DNA of 64,000 bases from Paenibacillus albidus (GCF_014644435.1 NZ_BMKR01000003.1:124001-188000), one strand, 5' to 3'. Shown: positions 53,577 through 62,627, counted from the stretch's first letter. Numbers and translations: made by a program. Notes: generated from the letters alone by a model not told the origin.

Positions 53577-55214
53577 TTATCCCACCTTTTTTGTCCTTAT
53601 TTTATCATTATTTATTATATTTTGGAATATAAGGGTTTTTCTTTTGTTAAAAAAATAGGCTAACATAACTATGAACAAAAGAAAAACAATGAAATACAAC
53701 GTTGCTATTAGAAATATGTCCTCTGCAGTGTAAGTATTACAGACTACACCACTTAAAATTATAACTAAAGTAAGAACCGAATTTGTCATATGAAAGATGG
53801 TTATAGCTGGCCGCTCTTTGAGAAGTTGATGTTCGTCGTTCCAAGTCATTATTGGAAATACAACATCATAGAAGGTACAGAGCATTACCCCATTTAGAGA
53901 AATTATTATGGCTAAAAAAAACCATATTAATAAAATATACAAAGGAATACTAAAAACAGCATAGAAAGTCAATGCGTTAATAATAATTACTGGTAAATAG
54001 AAAATCCATGCCACAAAAATTTTGGAATAAATTAATTTATGTATTGAGAGCGGCATAGTAATTTTATAAAGAAGATCTTTTTTGTCTCGAGAAAATGATG
54101 TGATTGCAATAATATTCCAACTAATAGTCAAAACTGTATATGAAACTAAAAATACAAATGATAGACTTGAGTTCTGTTTTATAAAGGTCTTGATCCCCTC
54201 AAGTTGGTTGTTCATTACAAAAAGAAATATACATAATATTGGAAATAAAAAGGAACTAGTTACTCCCTTTATAAATAATACGGGTCTACGAAAGAGTGTT
54301 TTAAATTCCAGTATGATTAAACTCCTAAACTCTTTGTGTGATAGGAGTGAAATCTGTACTTCACTCTGGGAATTAGCCGTGCTTTTCTTATTAAGAACTT
54401 CATAATATTGAGGCCAATAAAAAATAGATAATAGATAAACGATCAGGTAAAGTATAAACATTAGAATTATTAGAAGTGATGCTACTATCCCTATAGAATA
54501 ATAAGTAATTGTGGAACTGAATACAAAATTAATAACTACGCTTGGCAGATAACCATACGCATTCCACATTCTCCATTCCGTAAATCCTGCCAGTAATCCA
54601 ACTCTATTTTTCAAGAAAAATATACATAGAAGAATTACCAATCCAAATAAATAAATCATTATATTACTAACAATAATTATTTTATTCCTATAGCGTCTTA
54701 ACAAATTCATGAATAAAAATGTTATTAATAAATGGACAGTATTGGGAATAAGAGGAACGCTCAAAATAGTTATTACAAAACAAATATGAAAAATTATAGA
54801 TGGATGCTCCACTTGTACAATATTCCATAAAATTGGAATAGCCAATATTCCCAGAAGTATATATTCCGATATAAGCCATACTATTAATTTTGAAAGAATG
54901 ATACTTTCTTTCTTAATAGGCAGATGAAAATATCCCAATATATCATTTGAGAAACAAAACATAGAAATGGCTTGTAAAACTCCAACTAGGAAAATAATTA
55001 AACTGGAAAGCGCAAAGAAAAGATTGATTATTATTGCAAGGCTATTTACCCCGTGTTGTTTGTATAAGTAATCTATGACCTCGCTACTGATAATGACATA
55101 TAGACAAATAAAATAGATTATCCCAATAATTCGAAATGAGAGCTTTCCATTCCTATCCAAGGTTGTCCTCAACTGGCTACGAAGCATGTTTTTAATTAGC
55201 GTTATGGTCATCAT
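53577..55214 (-). CDS. ABC transporter permease, sactipeptide cluster
   Basis: A 545-residue integral membrane protein with about 12 hydrophobic segments and no ATPase motif. ATG at 55214 follows GGAG by seven bases; it overlaps the end of the ATPase gene by 23 bp. Strongly AT-rich, with codon use unlike the neighbouring genome. It pairs with the ATPase at 55192. In RiPP clusters such a two-gene ABC system usually gives self-immunity by peptide expulsion; export of the product is the alternative. Confidence 0.85.
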   Translation of the reverse strand: MMTITLIKNMLRSQLRTTLDRNGKLSFRIIGIIYFICLYVIISSEVIDYLYKQHGVNSLAIIINLFFALSSLIIFLVGVLQAISMFCFSNDILGYFHLPIKKESIILSKLIVWLISEYILLGILAIPILWNIVQVEHPSIIFHICFVITILSVPLIPNTVHLLITFLFMNLLRRYRNKIIIVSNIMIYLFGLVILLCIFFLKNRVGLLAGFTEWRMWNAYGYLPSVVINFVFSSTITYYSIGIVASLLIILMFILYLIVYLLSIFYWPQYYEVLNKKSTANSQSEVQISLLSHKEFRSLIILEFKTLFRRPVLFIKGVTSSFLFPILCIFLFVMNNQLEGIKTFIKQNSSLSFVFLVSYTVLTISWNIIAITSFSRDKKDLLYKITMPLSIHKLIYSKIFVAWIFYLPVIIINALTFYAVFSIPLYILLIWFFLAIIISLNGVMLCTFYDVVFPIMTWNDEHQLLKERPAITIFHMTNSVLTLVIILSGVVCNTYTAEDIFLIATLYFIVFLLFIVMLAYFFNKRKTLIFQNIINNDKIRTKKVG

Positions 55215-55929
55215 CAATTAACTCCAAAAACAAATTTTCCAACGAAGTTTGATTTTGAACATTTTTTTTAATTTCTTCAACTGTACCTTCAAATAATTTC
55301 TGACCTCGATCTATAATTCCAATCCTATGACAAACCTCTTCTGCAATAGCAAGCATGTGAGTTGAGAAAAAAACTGCATTGCCTTGACTTGCATGATCCT
55401 TCATTAATTCCTTTATTGTATGCGAAGACTTTGGATCGAGTCCGTTTAACGGCTCATCCAGAATCCAAACTTTTGGACTGTGAAGCAAAGAACCTATTAT
55501 GAACAGTTTTTTTTTCATTCCATGTGAATAGTTTTTGATGTGTCCCTCCAAAGCGTAAAGCATATTTAATTTTGAGGCAATATTCTCAATCCTTTTCTCA
55601 GCATTTTCAACAGGAATTTTATATATATCCCTTAAAAAACTCAAAAATTCAATTCCTTTGAAATGCATAAAATATTCAGGAACATCCGCTACATACCCAA
55701 TGTTTTTTTTTGCTTCTAAAGGAGCTTTTTCAATGTCAAGATTATTGATCTTAATAGTTCCAGAATCTAATGGCTGTATCCCTGTAATCAATTTTATAGT
55801 AGTTGATTTTCCAGCTCCATTAGGTCCTAAGAATCCAAATATTTCGCCTTCGTTTACATGTAAACTTAAATTATGTACTGCCTTTTCAGAATTGTTGTAA
55901 CTTTTAGAGACGTCAAGTAAGCGAAGCAT
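55192..55929 (-). CDS. ABC transporter ATP-binding protein, sactipeptide cluster
   Basis: A 245-residue ATPase. ATG at 55929 has GGGAGGG nine bases upstream. Walker A is GFLGPNGAGKSTTIK, Walker B VWILDEPLNGLD, H-loop FFSTHMLAIAE. The signature motif is YSHGMKKKL in place of LSGGQ, which is a weak but known variation in this subgroup (CcmA/YadG-like). It begins one base after the stop of the exporter gene, so coupled. Confidence 0.9.
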   Translation of the reverse strand: MLRLLDVSKSYNNSEKAVHNLSLHVNEGEIFGFLGPNGAGKSTTIKLITGIQPLDSGTIKINNLDIEKAPLEAKKNIGYVADVPEYFMHFKGIEFLSFLRDIYKIPVENAEKRIENIASKLNMLYALEGHIKNYSHGMKKKLFIIGSLLHSPKVWILDEPLNGLDPKSSHTIKELMKDHASQGNAVFFSTHMLAIAEEVCHRIGIIDRGQKLFEGTVEEIKKNVQNQTSLENLFLELIDDDHNAN

Positions 55930-55930
55930 A

Positions 55931-57610
55931 TTATTGGTCCCTCCCGGCGGATAATGCAGCATCGTAACCCCTTTCAATTAGTACACCATCCACAATTTCC
56001 AATATTCTATCCGCAATCCTGCTAATATTCTCTTCATGAGAAATAATAATACACATCTTATTTTTAAAAATCTTTTTAATAGCTTCTTCCAAGAAAGCTT
56101 TGGATGCTATATCCAAATTCGAAGTGGCTTCATCAAAAATCAAAATATCCGGATCTTTAGCAAATGCCCTTAATAGAGCAATTTTTTGTTTCTGCCCCCC
56201 TGAGAGATTATTCGCCTTCTCATTTAGAACCATCGAGTAAGGATCAATATCCGTAAACATTTTATCCTGAAAAATGTCCAAAAGATTATCCAGATGCTGA
56301 TTGCTTATATTGGGATTGGCCATTTTTATATTTTCCAACAGTGTACCTGAGAACAAAATGACATTTTGTGAGACAATTCCCACACGATTTCTAAGGGATT
56401 GTATATTTACCTCCTTAAGGTTGATTCCGTTTATTTCTAAAATTCCATCATACTCCCTGTATAATCCCAATAATATTTTAATTATTGTTGATTTCCCAGA
56501 ACCATTCACTCCTTGAATCGCCAGAATTTCATTTTTATCCAATGTGAAATCAATCTTCTCCAGAACATAATCTGCCGCCCCTTCGTACTTGAACGACACT
56601 TCTTTGAACTGAACAGATACAATCTCTTCAATTTTAATTCCTATTTCTTTCTCCTCAATGTCCATTTTCAAAATAGAGCTAACTCTGTCGAGTGCTACCA
56701 ATCCAGGTTGAATCGTCATGCTAAACGCCGCAATTAGTTGCACAGGAGCATAGAGAAGCAAAACATATTGAGTAAGAGCTACGTAATCTCCAATAGATAG
56801 CTGGCTGCGCACTATCAGTATCCCTATGGTTAGAGTAATGGTGATTTGAGATATGTTTAGTAGTAGTGAAACTCCTTCCGTCCCCATAGCAGCAAATTTA
56901 CTTTGCTCTATAATTTTTCGTGCTATTTTATTCACCTGATTTGTCAAGTCTTTAAATGTTCTTTCCTCGTTGTTTAGATGCTTTAATTCCTGTATACCCT
57001 CAATTGATTCTTGCAGCTTCCCTTTTGTAGTTGCATTCACTTCATATATCTCTCTAGATGTTTTATGAATTTTTTTGAGCGATGCACGTGTTAAAATATA
57101 AAATATTGGCAAAAAGACAAACGAAATCAACAATAGTATCCAGCTCTTATCGAAAATATAATAAAACGCACCCACCGCAGTTATTAAAGCTGCAAAAAAG
57201 TCAAAGATAGCTGAAGAAAATAATACCGACAAAGCATCCACCTCATCAATCCTCGAGAGCAGATAGCCTTTGTGATTATTGTCAAAATACCTCATTGGCA
57301 AACGAAGCAGATGTGAATACATATCTTTTTTGATGGATGTTGTAAATTTTACTGACAATTGAGCATGAAGGATTTGGACATAATACTTGATAAAAAATTT
57401 AACCACACTTAGAAACAAAAGCAATAAAGATATATTAATAATAGGGGAAATCTCTGCTGACATTATTCCCAAGTCAAAAAGTAAGCTGCTTATATAAGGT
57501 ATAAGCAGATTAATAGCGCTTGATAAAATTGATAATATTAGAATACCGACTAACATTAACTTAAATCTAAATAAGTATTTACAAATAAAATCCAAATAAC
57601 TTTTTAACAT
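55931..57610 (-). CDS. ABC exporter (fused permease-ATPase)
   Basis: A 559-residue type I exporter: six transmembrane segments in the first 310 residues, then an ATPase with Walker A GVNGSGKSTIIKILLG, Q-loop VGIVSQNVILFSG, signature NLSGGQKQKIALLRA, Walker B ILIFDEATSNLD and H-loop IISHEENISRI. There is no N-terminal C39 peptidase domain, so it does not itself cut a leader. Placed after the two radical SAM genes, it is the likely exporter of the modified peptide. Confidence 0.92.
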   Translation of the reverse strand: MLKSYLDFICKYLFRFKLMLVGILILSILSSAINLLIPYISSLLFDLGIMSAEISPIINISLLLLFLSVVKFFIKYYVQILHAQLSVKFTTSIKKDMYSHLLRLPMRYFDNNHKGYLLSRIDEVDALSVLFSSAIFDFFAALITAVGAFYYIFDKSWILLLISFVFLPIFYILTRASLKKIHKTSREIYEVNATTKGKLQESIEGIQELKHLNNEERTFKDLTNQVNKIARKIIEQSKFAAMGTEGVSLLLNISQITITLTIGILIVRSQLSIGDYVALTQYVLLLYAPVQLIAAFSMTIQPGLVALDRVSSILKMDIEEKEIGIKIEEIVSVQFKEVSFKYEGAADYVLEKIDFTLDKNEILAIQGVNGSGKSTIIKILLGLYREYDGILEINGINLKEVNIQSLRNRVGIVSQNVILFSGTLLENIKMANPNISNQHLDNLLDIFQDKMFTDIDPYSMVLNEKANNLSGGQKQKIALLRAFAKDPDILIFDEATSNLDIASKAFLEEAIKKIFKNKMCIIISHEENISRIADRILEIVDGVLIERGYDAALSAGRDQ

Positions 57611-57660
57611 TGTTATCAAACTCCAATTAAAGCATTAATTATATTTCCCTTCAAAATTTT

Positions 57661-58869
57661 TCAGTTCGAATGTCCTAAGTAGCAAATTTCTTTTTTATAT
57701 AAATCATTACTTAGTAACTCTTCCACAGCCCTGCAATCTACACATGAGAATTTCATTTTACAGAGCTTGCACTTCTCAACTTTTTCAAGTGAAAAACGCC
57801 AAAATTCATTTAATGTTTCTGGGTATTCAAATAATTCTAAAATATGTGATTTTTCCAAGTCTAATAAAGGGTGTTTAATCATTGAAGGACATGGAATCAC
57901 CTTTTTATCTGCAGTTATAGAAATAACACCCATCAAACAAGGATGTAAGTCTTTGTTAAGCATAAAGTTATAGGAGAGTTTATCTGAAAACTGAACACTC
58001 GCATAACTTTGCAAATTGTTTTGCTCATCAAGAACAATACTTGTTGATATGTTGCTAAAATTATATCCATTTAATTCTTGGATAATTGACTCTAGCTGTG
58101 TTGGAGAGTCCAATACAACATTACAGGAATATTCAAGGTTATTATCAAGGAACATCCGAAAAATCTCTGATGATTTTTCTAACATACTGTTTGGGTGCTC
58201 ATTCTCTTTGGTGTATCTTAAAACAAACAACGGATTAATCTTGAATTTTATAAAATGATTCATCGTCTTGATATCCATTAGCCGACCGTTCGTTTTTAGA
58301 ATTATACTTACGTTATCATTCGCATTTTCTCGTGTGTATTTAAGAAGTTCTAACATCGAATTGCCATAAGTTAACGGGTCTCCACCATGAAAAATTAATG
58401 TTTGCACTGACATTTTCAATACATCAGATAAAAGCTCTTTATAAAATTCCATATCCAACTCAGTGCTAGTTACAGTTGAACAACTACAAGTAAGGCAACT
58501 AAATAACTTTAAGCTATGACAGGTTTTACAATTCATTTCGCATGAGGAGGGTAACTCGATATAACAGGTAGTAAGTTGCAAATTATTAATTGGTCTAGCA
58601 TGTCCTATTCGGGATATCTCCTCAACATAATAGTAATCTGACAATTCTGCGAGACCGCTTTCTATTAACTTAATAAAAAATTTATTCACCACATTCACGT
58701 CAAACCTATTCTTTATTTTCTCAATGCATATCCCTTTTTTTACTTGATTGAGAATTTCAGTATGCTGAACATCAAGAGAATAATAGTTCCTATTGATTAA
58801 ATCGTAAATGAAAGAACCATTATCTCCTACAACGATTGCACAATTACTCTTTAATATAAGAAATTCCAT
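57661..58869 (-). CDS. Radical SAM/SPASM peptide maturase with PqqD-like N-terminus
   Basis: A 402-residue enzyme. Residues about 1-80 (FLILKSNCAIVVG, SFIYDLINRNYYSLD and FFIKLIESGLAEL) resemble the PqqD/RRE leader-binding fold. The radical SAM cluster motif is C110-x3-C114-x2-C117 (SCEMNCKTC), followed by extra cysteines C125, C128 and C130. The SAM-binding strand holds LIFHGGDPLTYGN. The C-terminal SPASM part has C367, C370, C376, C379 and C396 (CKLCKMKFSCVDC), ligands for auxiliary 4Fe-4S clusters. AT-rich. It starts 22 bp after the first radical SAM gene. It may build thioether links or another modification. Confidence 0.88.
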   Translation of the reverse strand: MEFLILKSNCAIVVGDNGSFIYDLINRNYYSLDVQHTEILNQVKKGICIEKIKNRFDVNVVNKFFIKLIESGLAELSDYYYVEEISRIGHARPINNLQLTTCYIELPSSCEMNCKTCHSLKLFSCLTCSCSTVTSTELDMEFYKELLSDVLKMSVQTLIFHGGDPLTYGNSMLELLKYTRENANDNVSIILKTNGRLMDIKTMNHFIKFKINPLFVLRYTKENEHPNSMLEKSSEIFRMFLDNNLEYSCNVVLDSPTQLESIIQELNGYNFSNISTSIVLDEQNNLQSYASVQFSDKLSYNFMLNKDLHPCLMGVISITADKKVIPCPSMIKHPLLDLEKSHILELFEYPETLNEFWRFSLEKVEKCKLCKMKFSCVDCRAVEELLSNDLYKKEICYLGHSN

Positions 58870-58891
58870 ATAAGTCCCCCCGTATCAAGAG

Positions 58892-60271
58892 TTAAAAATT
58901 AGGAACTAAATCTTCAGCCAATATACCTTCTTCCATAATGCTCCATATCTCAGCGAACTGTTTTTGAATATGTTTTCTGATCTTTTGACAATTCGGTTCC
59001 ATATAAGATTTATCAAACCCCCCCTCCCCATCCAATACTCCAGCGTAGCATATATCGCAAAGACTATGAACAGGACAATCGGGACAATCCTTAGTTATAT
59101 TTTTTTGATAGTCCTCTATCAATTTCATTATTGAAGGTAGTCTTAACCAATGATCAACATCACCAATAGACCTACTTAGATTCACTCTTTCACATACATG
59201 AAGATTACCATTTGTATCTACAGCAATTTTTTCTCCTGGTACACACGCTCCAGTATATGGCAGGAAATTAGGGCGTCTATTTTGAAATGAAATATTCCTA
59301 GAACGATTCAATATTGAAAACATTGGGACACTGAATAATATTTTCAAAAATGCTTCTGATTCTATGCCATCAGGAGATCTAACTTGATCAATATAAACTG
59401 ACTTTAATCTGTCGAAGGAGTTGATGAACTCCTCCTTTTCTTCTACTGAATATTGATCGTACCAATTTGTAAAAGATGCACCCACTTGTGATATCCTTGC
59501 AATTTTCGGTAGTATTTTTTGATTTTCTTTTAAGAAGTCTCTTATTTTCATCAAATTTGAACCCGTATCTATAGTTATTAATAATTGACAGTATTCTTTA
59601 TAATAATCTGGATACAACTCTCTAATTCTATTTAAGTTTCTCATTACAATCTCATAAGTGCCTGACCCATCTTTAAAAACTCTCATTCTGTCATGTTCAT
59701 CTCTATCTCCGTTTAAACTGATGGACAGAATAAAGGAATTTTTTGCCAAAAAATGAATCTTTTCATCATTAAGTAAAATGGCATTGGTTGTAGTTGAAAA
59801 TTGAATCTTTTTATCATATTTATTCTTTGCGAAGTTTACAACTTCATTGATTAATTCATAATTAAGAAAAGGCTCTCCTCCATAAAATGCAATGAGTGGG
59901 TTATCAAAAGGATTTTTAAATTTCCTTTGTTTAAAATTAGTTAAATACTTATCAACTGCTTTCTTAGCCGTCTCCACACTCATGAATTCTCTTCTATGGC
60001 TCCTTTGATTCTCATAATTTCCTGAATATACGCAGTATGTACATCTAATATTACAAGCTTCTGTTGTTAAAAGAATTAATTGACTGCCGCTATTGTCCTG
60101 CAAATAATCCTCTAGCTCTTTCCTATTAATTGAGACTTCTTGCACCGTTGAATTCCCGAAGACAAAATTATTCTTCTCACTTTTTTCCTGATATTTCACA
60201 TTGCTTGTACCATCATCATAATAGTATGAGTTTCCGTTGCTTGTAGTAAAGAAGAACCCTCTATCACTCAT
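58892..60271 (-). CDS. Radical SAM/SPASM sactisynthase-like maturase
   Basis: A 459-residue enzyme. The SAM cluster motif is C73-x3-C77-x2-C80 (EACNIRCTYC), with IAFYGGEPFLNYELI as the SAM-binding motif. The SPASM domain has C396, C399, C405, C408 and C428 (CPDCPVHSLCDIC), plus ACVPG and HVCER upstream, giving two auxiliary clusters as in AlbA and ThnB. Start ATG follows GAGGGGGG. The gene is the first after the cysteine-rich precursor, so it probably installs cysteine-sulfur to alpha-carbon bonds (sactionine). Confidence 0.9.
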   Translation of the reverse strand: MSDRGFFFTTSNGNSYYYDDGTSNVKYQEKSEKNNFVFGNSTVQEVSINRKELEDYLQDNSGSQLILLTTEACNIRCTYCVYSGNYENQRSHRREFMSVETAKKAVDKYLTNFKQRKFKNPFDNPLIAFYGGEPFLNYELINEVVNFAKNKYDKKIQFSTTTNAILLNDEKIHFLAKNSFILSISLNGDRDEHDRMRVFKDGSGTYEIVMRNLNRIRELYPDYYKEYCQLLITIDTGSNLMKIRDFLKENQKILPKIARISQVGASFTNWYDQYSVEEKEEFINSFDRLKSVYIDQVRSPDGIESEAFLKILFSVPMFSILNRSRNISFQNRRPNFLPYTGACVPGEKIAVDTNGNLHVCERVNLSRSIGDVDHWLRLPSIMKLIEDYQKNITKDCPDCPVHSLCDICYAGVLDGEGGFDKSYMEPNCQKIRKHIQKQFAEIWSIMEEGILAEDLVPNF

Positions 60272-60420
60272 TTTAAATCCCCCCTCAAAGTACTTTATAA
60301 TCCATTAATAATAAGAAGACACATAAAACCAAGCCGATCCAAGAAGACTCGTTTCCTAGTTCTATATGCCTCCTATAATTATGAGTATCTACTGCCGATT
60401 TTAGGATCTCCTATTATCCC

Positions 60421-60579
60421 TTAACTAGCATAGTAAGTATAATAGAATGAGCCAGTAACAATAGCCAACGCAGCCGGCCCTGTTGCTGCTCCAACTGCAC
60501 AAGCTGCGAAACATGGTCCAGAACAACTAATAGAGCAAGTCCAGCCACTTTGCGGTGTAACATTATTCATTTGTTCCAT
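60421..60579 (-). CDS. Sactipeptide precursor, 52 residues
   Basis: ATG at 60579 with the very strong site AAAGGAGGTG seven bases upstream. Leader MEQMNNVTPQSG, then a core GWTCSISCSGPCFAACAVG that has C15, C19, C23 and C27 (regular C-x3-C spacing). The rest is rich in A, G, T and small residues (ATGPAALAIVTG) and ends SFYYTYYAS. This is the arrangement of thuricin H, subtilosin-type and thuricin CD peptides (known: WTC motif, cysteines in the N half, hydrophobic acceptors in the C half). The next genes downstream are two radical SAM maturases. The sequence as such is not one I recognise. Confidence 0.88.
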   Translation of the reverse strand: MEQMNNVTPQSGWTCSISCSGPCFAACAVGAATGPAALAIVTGSFYYTYYAS

Positions 60580-60660
60580 TTTATCCCACCTCCTTTCACT
60601 ATTATTTTTTCATTTTTTTTACAAAAAAATCAATAGTTTGATAATAAATTCATATATATG

Positions 60661-60855
60661 TCATAAATATGAGATTGGATACTGACCCTGCTGCAATAAC
60701 CTTTGAAGTTCCCTCAGGTTCGTGCCCACATTCTTCTCGTACATCCCGATGCTCACGCCATCGATTTCGCCACTTCCCTGATTCTTCCTTACCGATAGCC
60801 AGGCTTCGTACAGATTGTTCATTTGGTATACTTTATCGATTAAGGAAAAATTCAA
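60661..60855 (-). pseudogene. Group II intron reverse transcriptase, N-terminal fragment
   Basis: The frame VRKNQGSGEIDGVSIGM, then NLRELQRLLQQGQY, is the standard N-terminus of a group II intron maturase. It is cut at about 60675, and the last residues PISYL come from the adjoining AT-rich island DNA. Confidence 0.82.
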
Positions 60856-61611
60856 TCGCTCCTGCTGCCTTGGATATACTCAGGCCGCCCGTTTGCCTCT
60901 ATCCCCAAGCGCTCTTTCGCTCTCGGCGGGACGCACCCTCTTGGTCAAACGCTCGCAGGTTTATGGCGCTTACGATCTCCACTCACGAAAACTCACAGTC
61001 TTTGACGAAGCACGTTCCCTTCGCCTCTATCTCTCCTCTTTTGGAGTGAGAGCAGGGTATGCGATACCATTTTTTTCTGGCTATTTACCACTAAAAAAAA
61101 TTATGGGCACATACTCATCCGGGTTTTCTCCTCCAGTCTGTTACCAGCTTTCATCGGCCCGGATTTACTCGCTACTACGGAACGATCCGCCATCTCGCAG
61201 TCCTTCGATTTGGCTTTCCCTCTCGGTTAAATCTCCCCTACCTTGTCTGCGTTTGCACCAAGGAGACTACGAGACTTCCCTCAGTTATCTGCACTTTCTG
61301 TTCCATCCATCCTGACCCTAATCACGTCGATGAGTCTTACAGGTCATTTCCCTTTGTATGTTTTCCCGTAAGATATACGATCTCGTATAGGTTCCCCGTT
61401 TTTGGGGCGGGTCACCCCGCATCGCCGCCACCTCAGGTTCACTGCATTCCGGGCTGGACTTTGCCTGCAGGCCCTTCGGATTCTTCCTCACGGAAGACAC
61501 CCTGCCAATCCCACACGTAAGTGCCGGATTTTTGCTTCGGCTACGGCACTTTAAAGGGTAAAGTTACCGGGTGGATTTGAACCACCTAGATAGTGCGACT
61601 GTGAGACGCAC
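60675..61611 (-). mobile_element. Truncated group II intron (5' half)
   Basis: On the minus strand the intron begins GTGCGTCTC at 61611. Upstream lies GAAATC-CGCAGT-GAGATTTC followed by CCGTTTTT, the terminator-type target used by class C introns. The RNA runs to the reverse-transcriptase frame, which starts about 60822 (MNNLYEAWLSVRKNQGSGEI, then DGVSIGMYEKNVGTN) and stops after about 50 residues at 60661. Domains V/VI and most of the enzyme are lost, so it cannot splice or move. Confidence 0.75.
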
Positions 61612-61639
61612 ATAAAAACGGGAAATCTCACTGCGGATT

Positions 61640-61915
61640 TCACTGCGGTCTATAGGGCTCACCTCCTGTCGTCGGGTGTGGTAATAAAGCTTCATCGTAA
61701 AGGCGCATGTCCGGCCCCGGTGAAGCTGCCGTGTCTAATCCATAGCCTGCCACCCGGGCGGCAATGACCGCTGTATTCACGGAAAGTCCATCGGCACGGC
61801 GGCGGACAATCGCTTCCTGCAGGCTGCTCACGGCCACGTCCAGTCCATAGCGATCCAACAGATCCTTCACCATACGCAAGGCTTGTCGTAGCCCGCTGCG
61901 ATTCAGATCATCCAT
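61640..61915 (-). pseudogene. IS21-type transposase (IstA) C-terminal remnant
   Basis: LRQALRMVKDLLDRYGLDVA then VSSLQEAIVRRRADGLSV and the end DMRLYDEALLP resemble the C-terminus of IstA-type IS21 transposases. No N-terminus remains. It lies directly next to the intron target. Confidence 0.55.
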
Positions 61916-62290
61916 GATTCGTTTTTTTTAAACTCAAATGCCGGATCGTTTGATTCCTTCCACGTTTTCGTGTTTTGGTGGGTAATTCGGGCTTCGCTCA
62001 AGATTATCCGGAGCGTTTCGATGGAAATAGAAGACACGATTTTGCGTTCCTCTACCGCTTGTTTCAATTTAGAAAGCGACCAATTCGTAAACGGATAGCC
62101 CGCTGTTTGGGGTGGAATTTGAGCGAGCTTAACCATTTCACTCCGTTCTTCTGGAGTGAAAGTGGGCAGACGTCCTCCACCATACTTGGGTTTCAATGAG
62201 GGCAGGCCCTCCTGATTAAATCGATGAATGGTATGCCTGATAGGCGGTTGCCTTCTTCCTGGGTTAAGTCACGAACAAAAACAGTCATAT
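61903..62290 (-). pseudogene. IS630-type transposase remnant
   Basis: A minus-strand frame starts MTVFVRDLTQEEGN after GAGGTGAG, then has a deletion and goes on in a second frame: RHTIHRFNQEGLPSL, KPKYGGGRLPTFTPEERSEM, PFTNWSLSKLKQAVEERK and SISIETLRIILSE, the usual N-terminal region of IS630 transposases. The catalytic half is absent. It is a different subgroup from the copy at 51916. Confidence 0.7.
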
Positions 62291-62299
62291 CGCTCACCT

Positions 62300-62585
62300 C
62301 GAGAGAGTTGGATTTACGTGTTATTACCCGTTTTCCCAACTATGATCTCGGATGGGGCACTAGGTGTTTATTAATTCAGAGTAGATCGCAAGTCTATCGC
62401 CTCCATAGCTGCCCATATATCTGAATTCATTCTTTATGTTGCAGTTCGTTTTTAGAATCCTGAGACAAATCCAATCAGATAAAAAACAGATATCCCCAAA
62501 TACTCAAAGATATCCTAAATAACCTGGGATTAAACTCAAAAAAAAACAATAGTTGACAATATAAAATTCTAAGTGTAAGTTGTAA
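62300..62585. other. Gap left of the GntR operon
   Basis: AT-rich, no gene supported. TTGACA near 62554 and a possible -10 (TAAGTT) 17 bp later are candidate promoter elements for the GntR operon. Confidence 0.4.
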
Positions 62586-62606
62586 GTGTATATATCATAC
62601 ATACAC
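62586..62606. promoter_or_regulatory. GntR operator (21-bp palindrome)
   Basis: GTGTATATATCATACATACAC is a near-perfect dyad (18 of 20 paired positions), 21 bp upstream of the GntR start. TTGACA at about 62554 may be the -35 of the promoter it blocks. Confidence 0.65.
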
Positions 62607-62627
62607 AAAATTTATAAAGAGGTCAAC

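Noticed and set aside
61561..61600. tRNA T-arm (GGTGGTTCAAATCCACC)
   Set aside because: No matching acceptor, D and anticodon arms; the sequence sits inside the group II intron 5' region.
62224..62424. 66-codon plus-strand frame
   Set aside because: Opposes the IS630 remnant and has no start signals.
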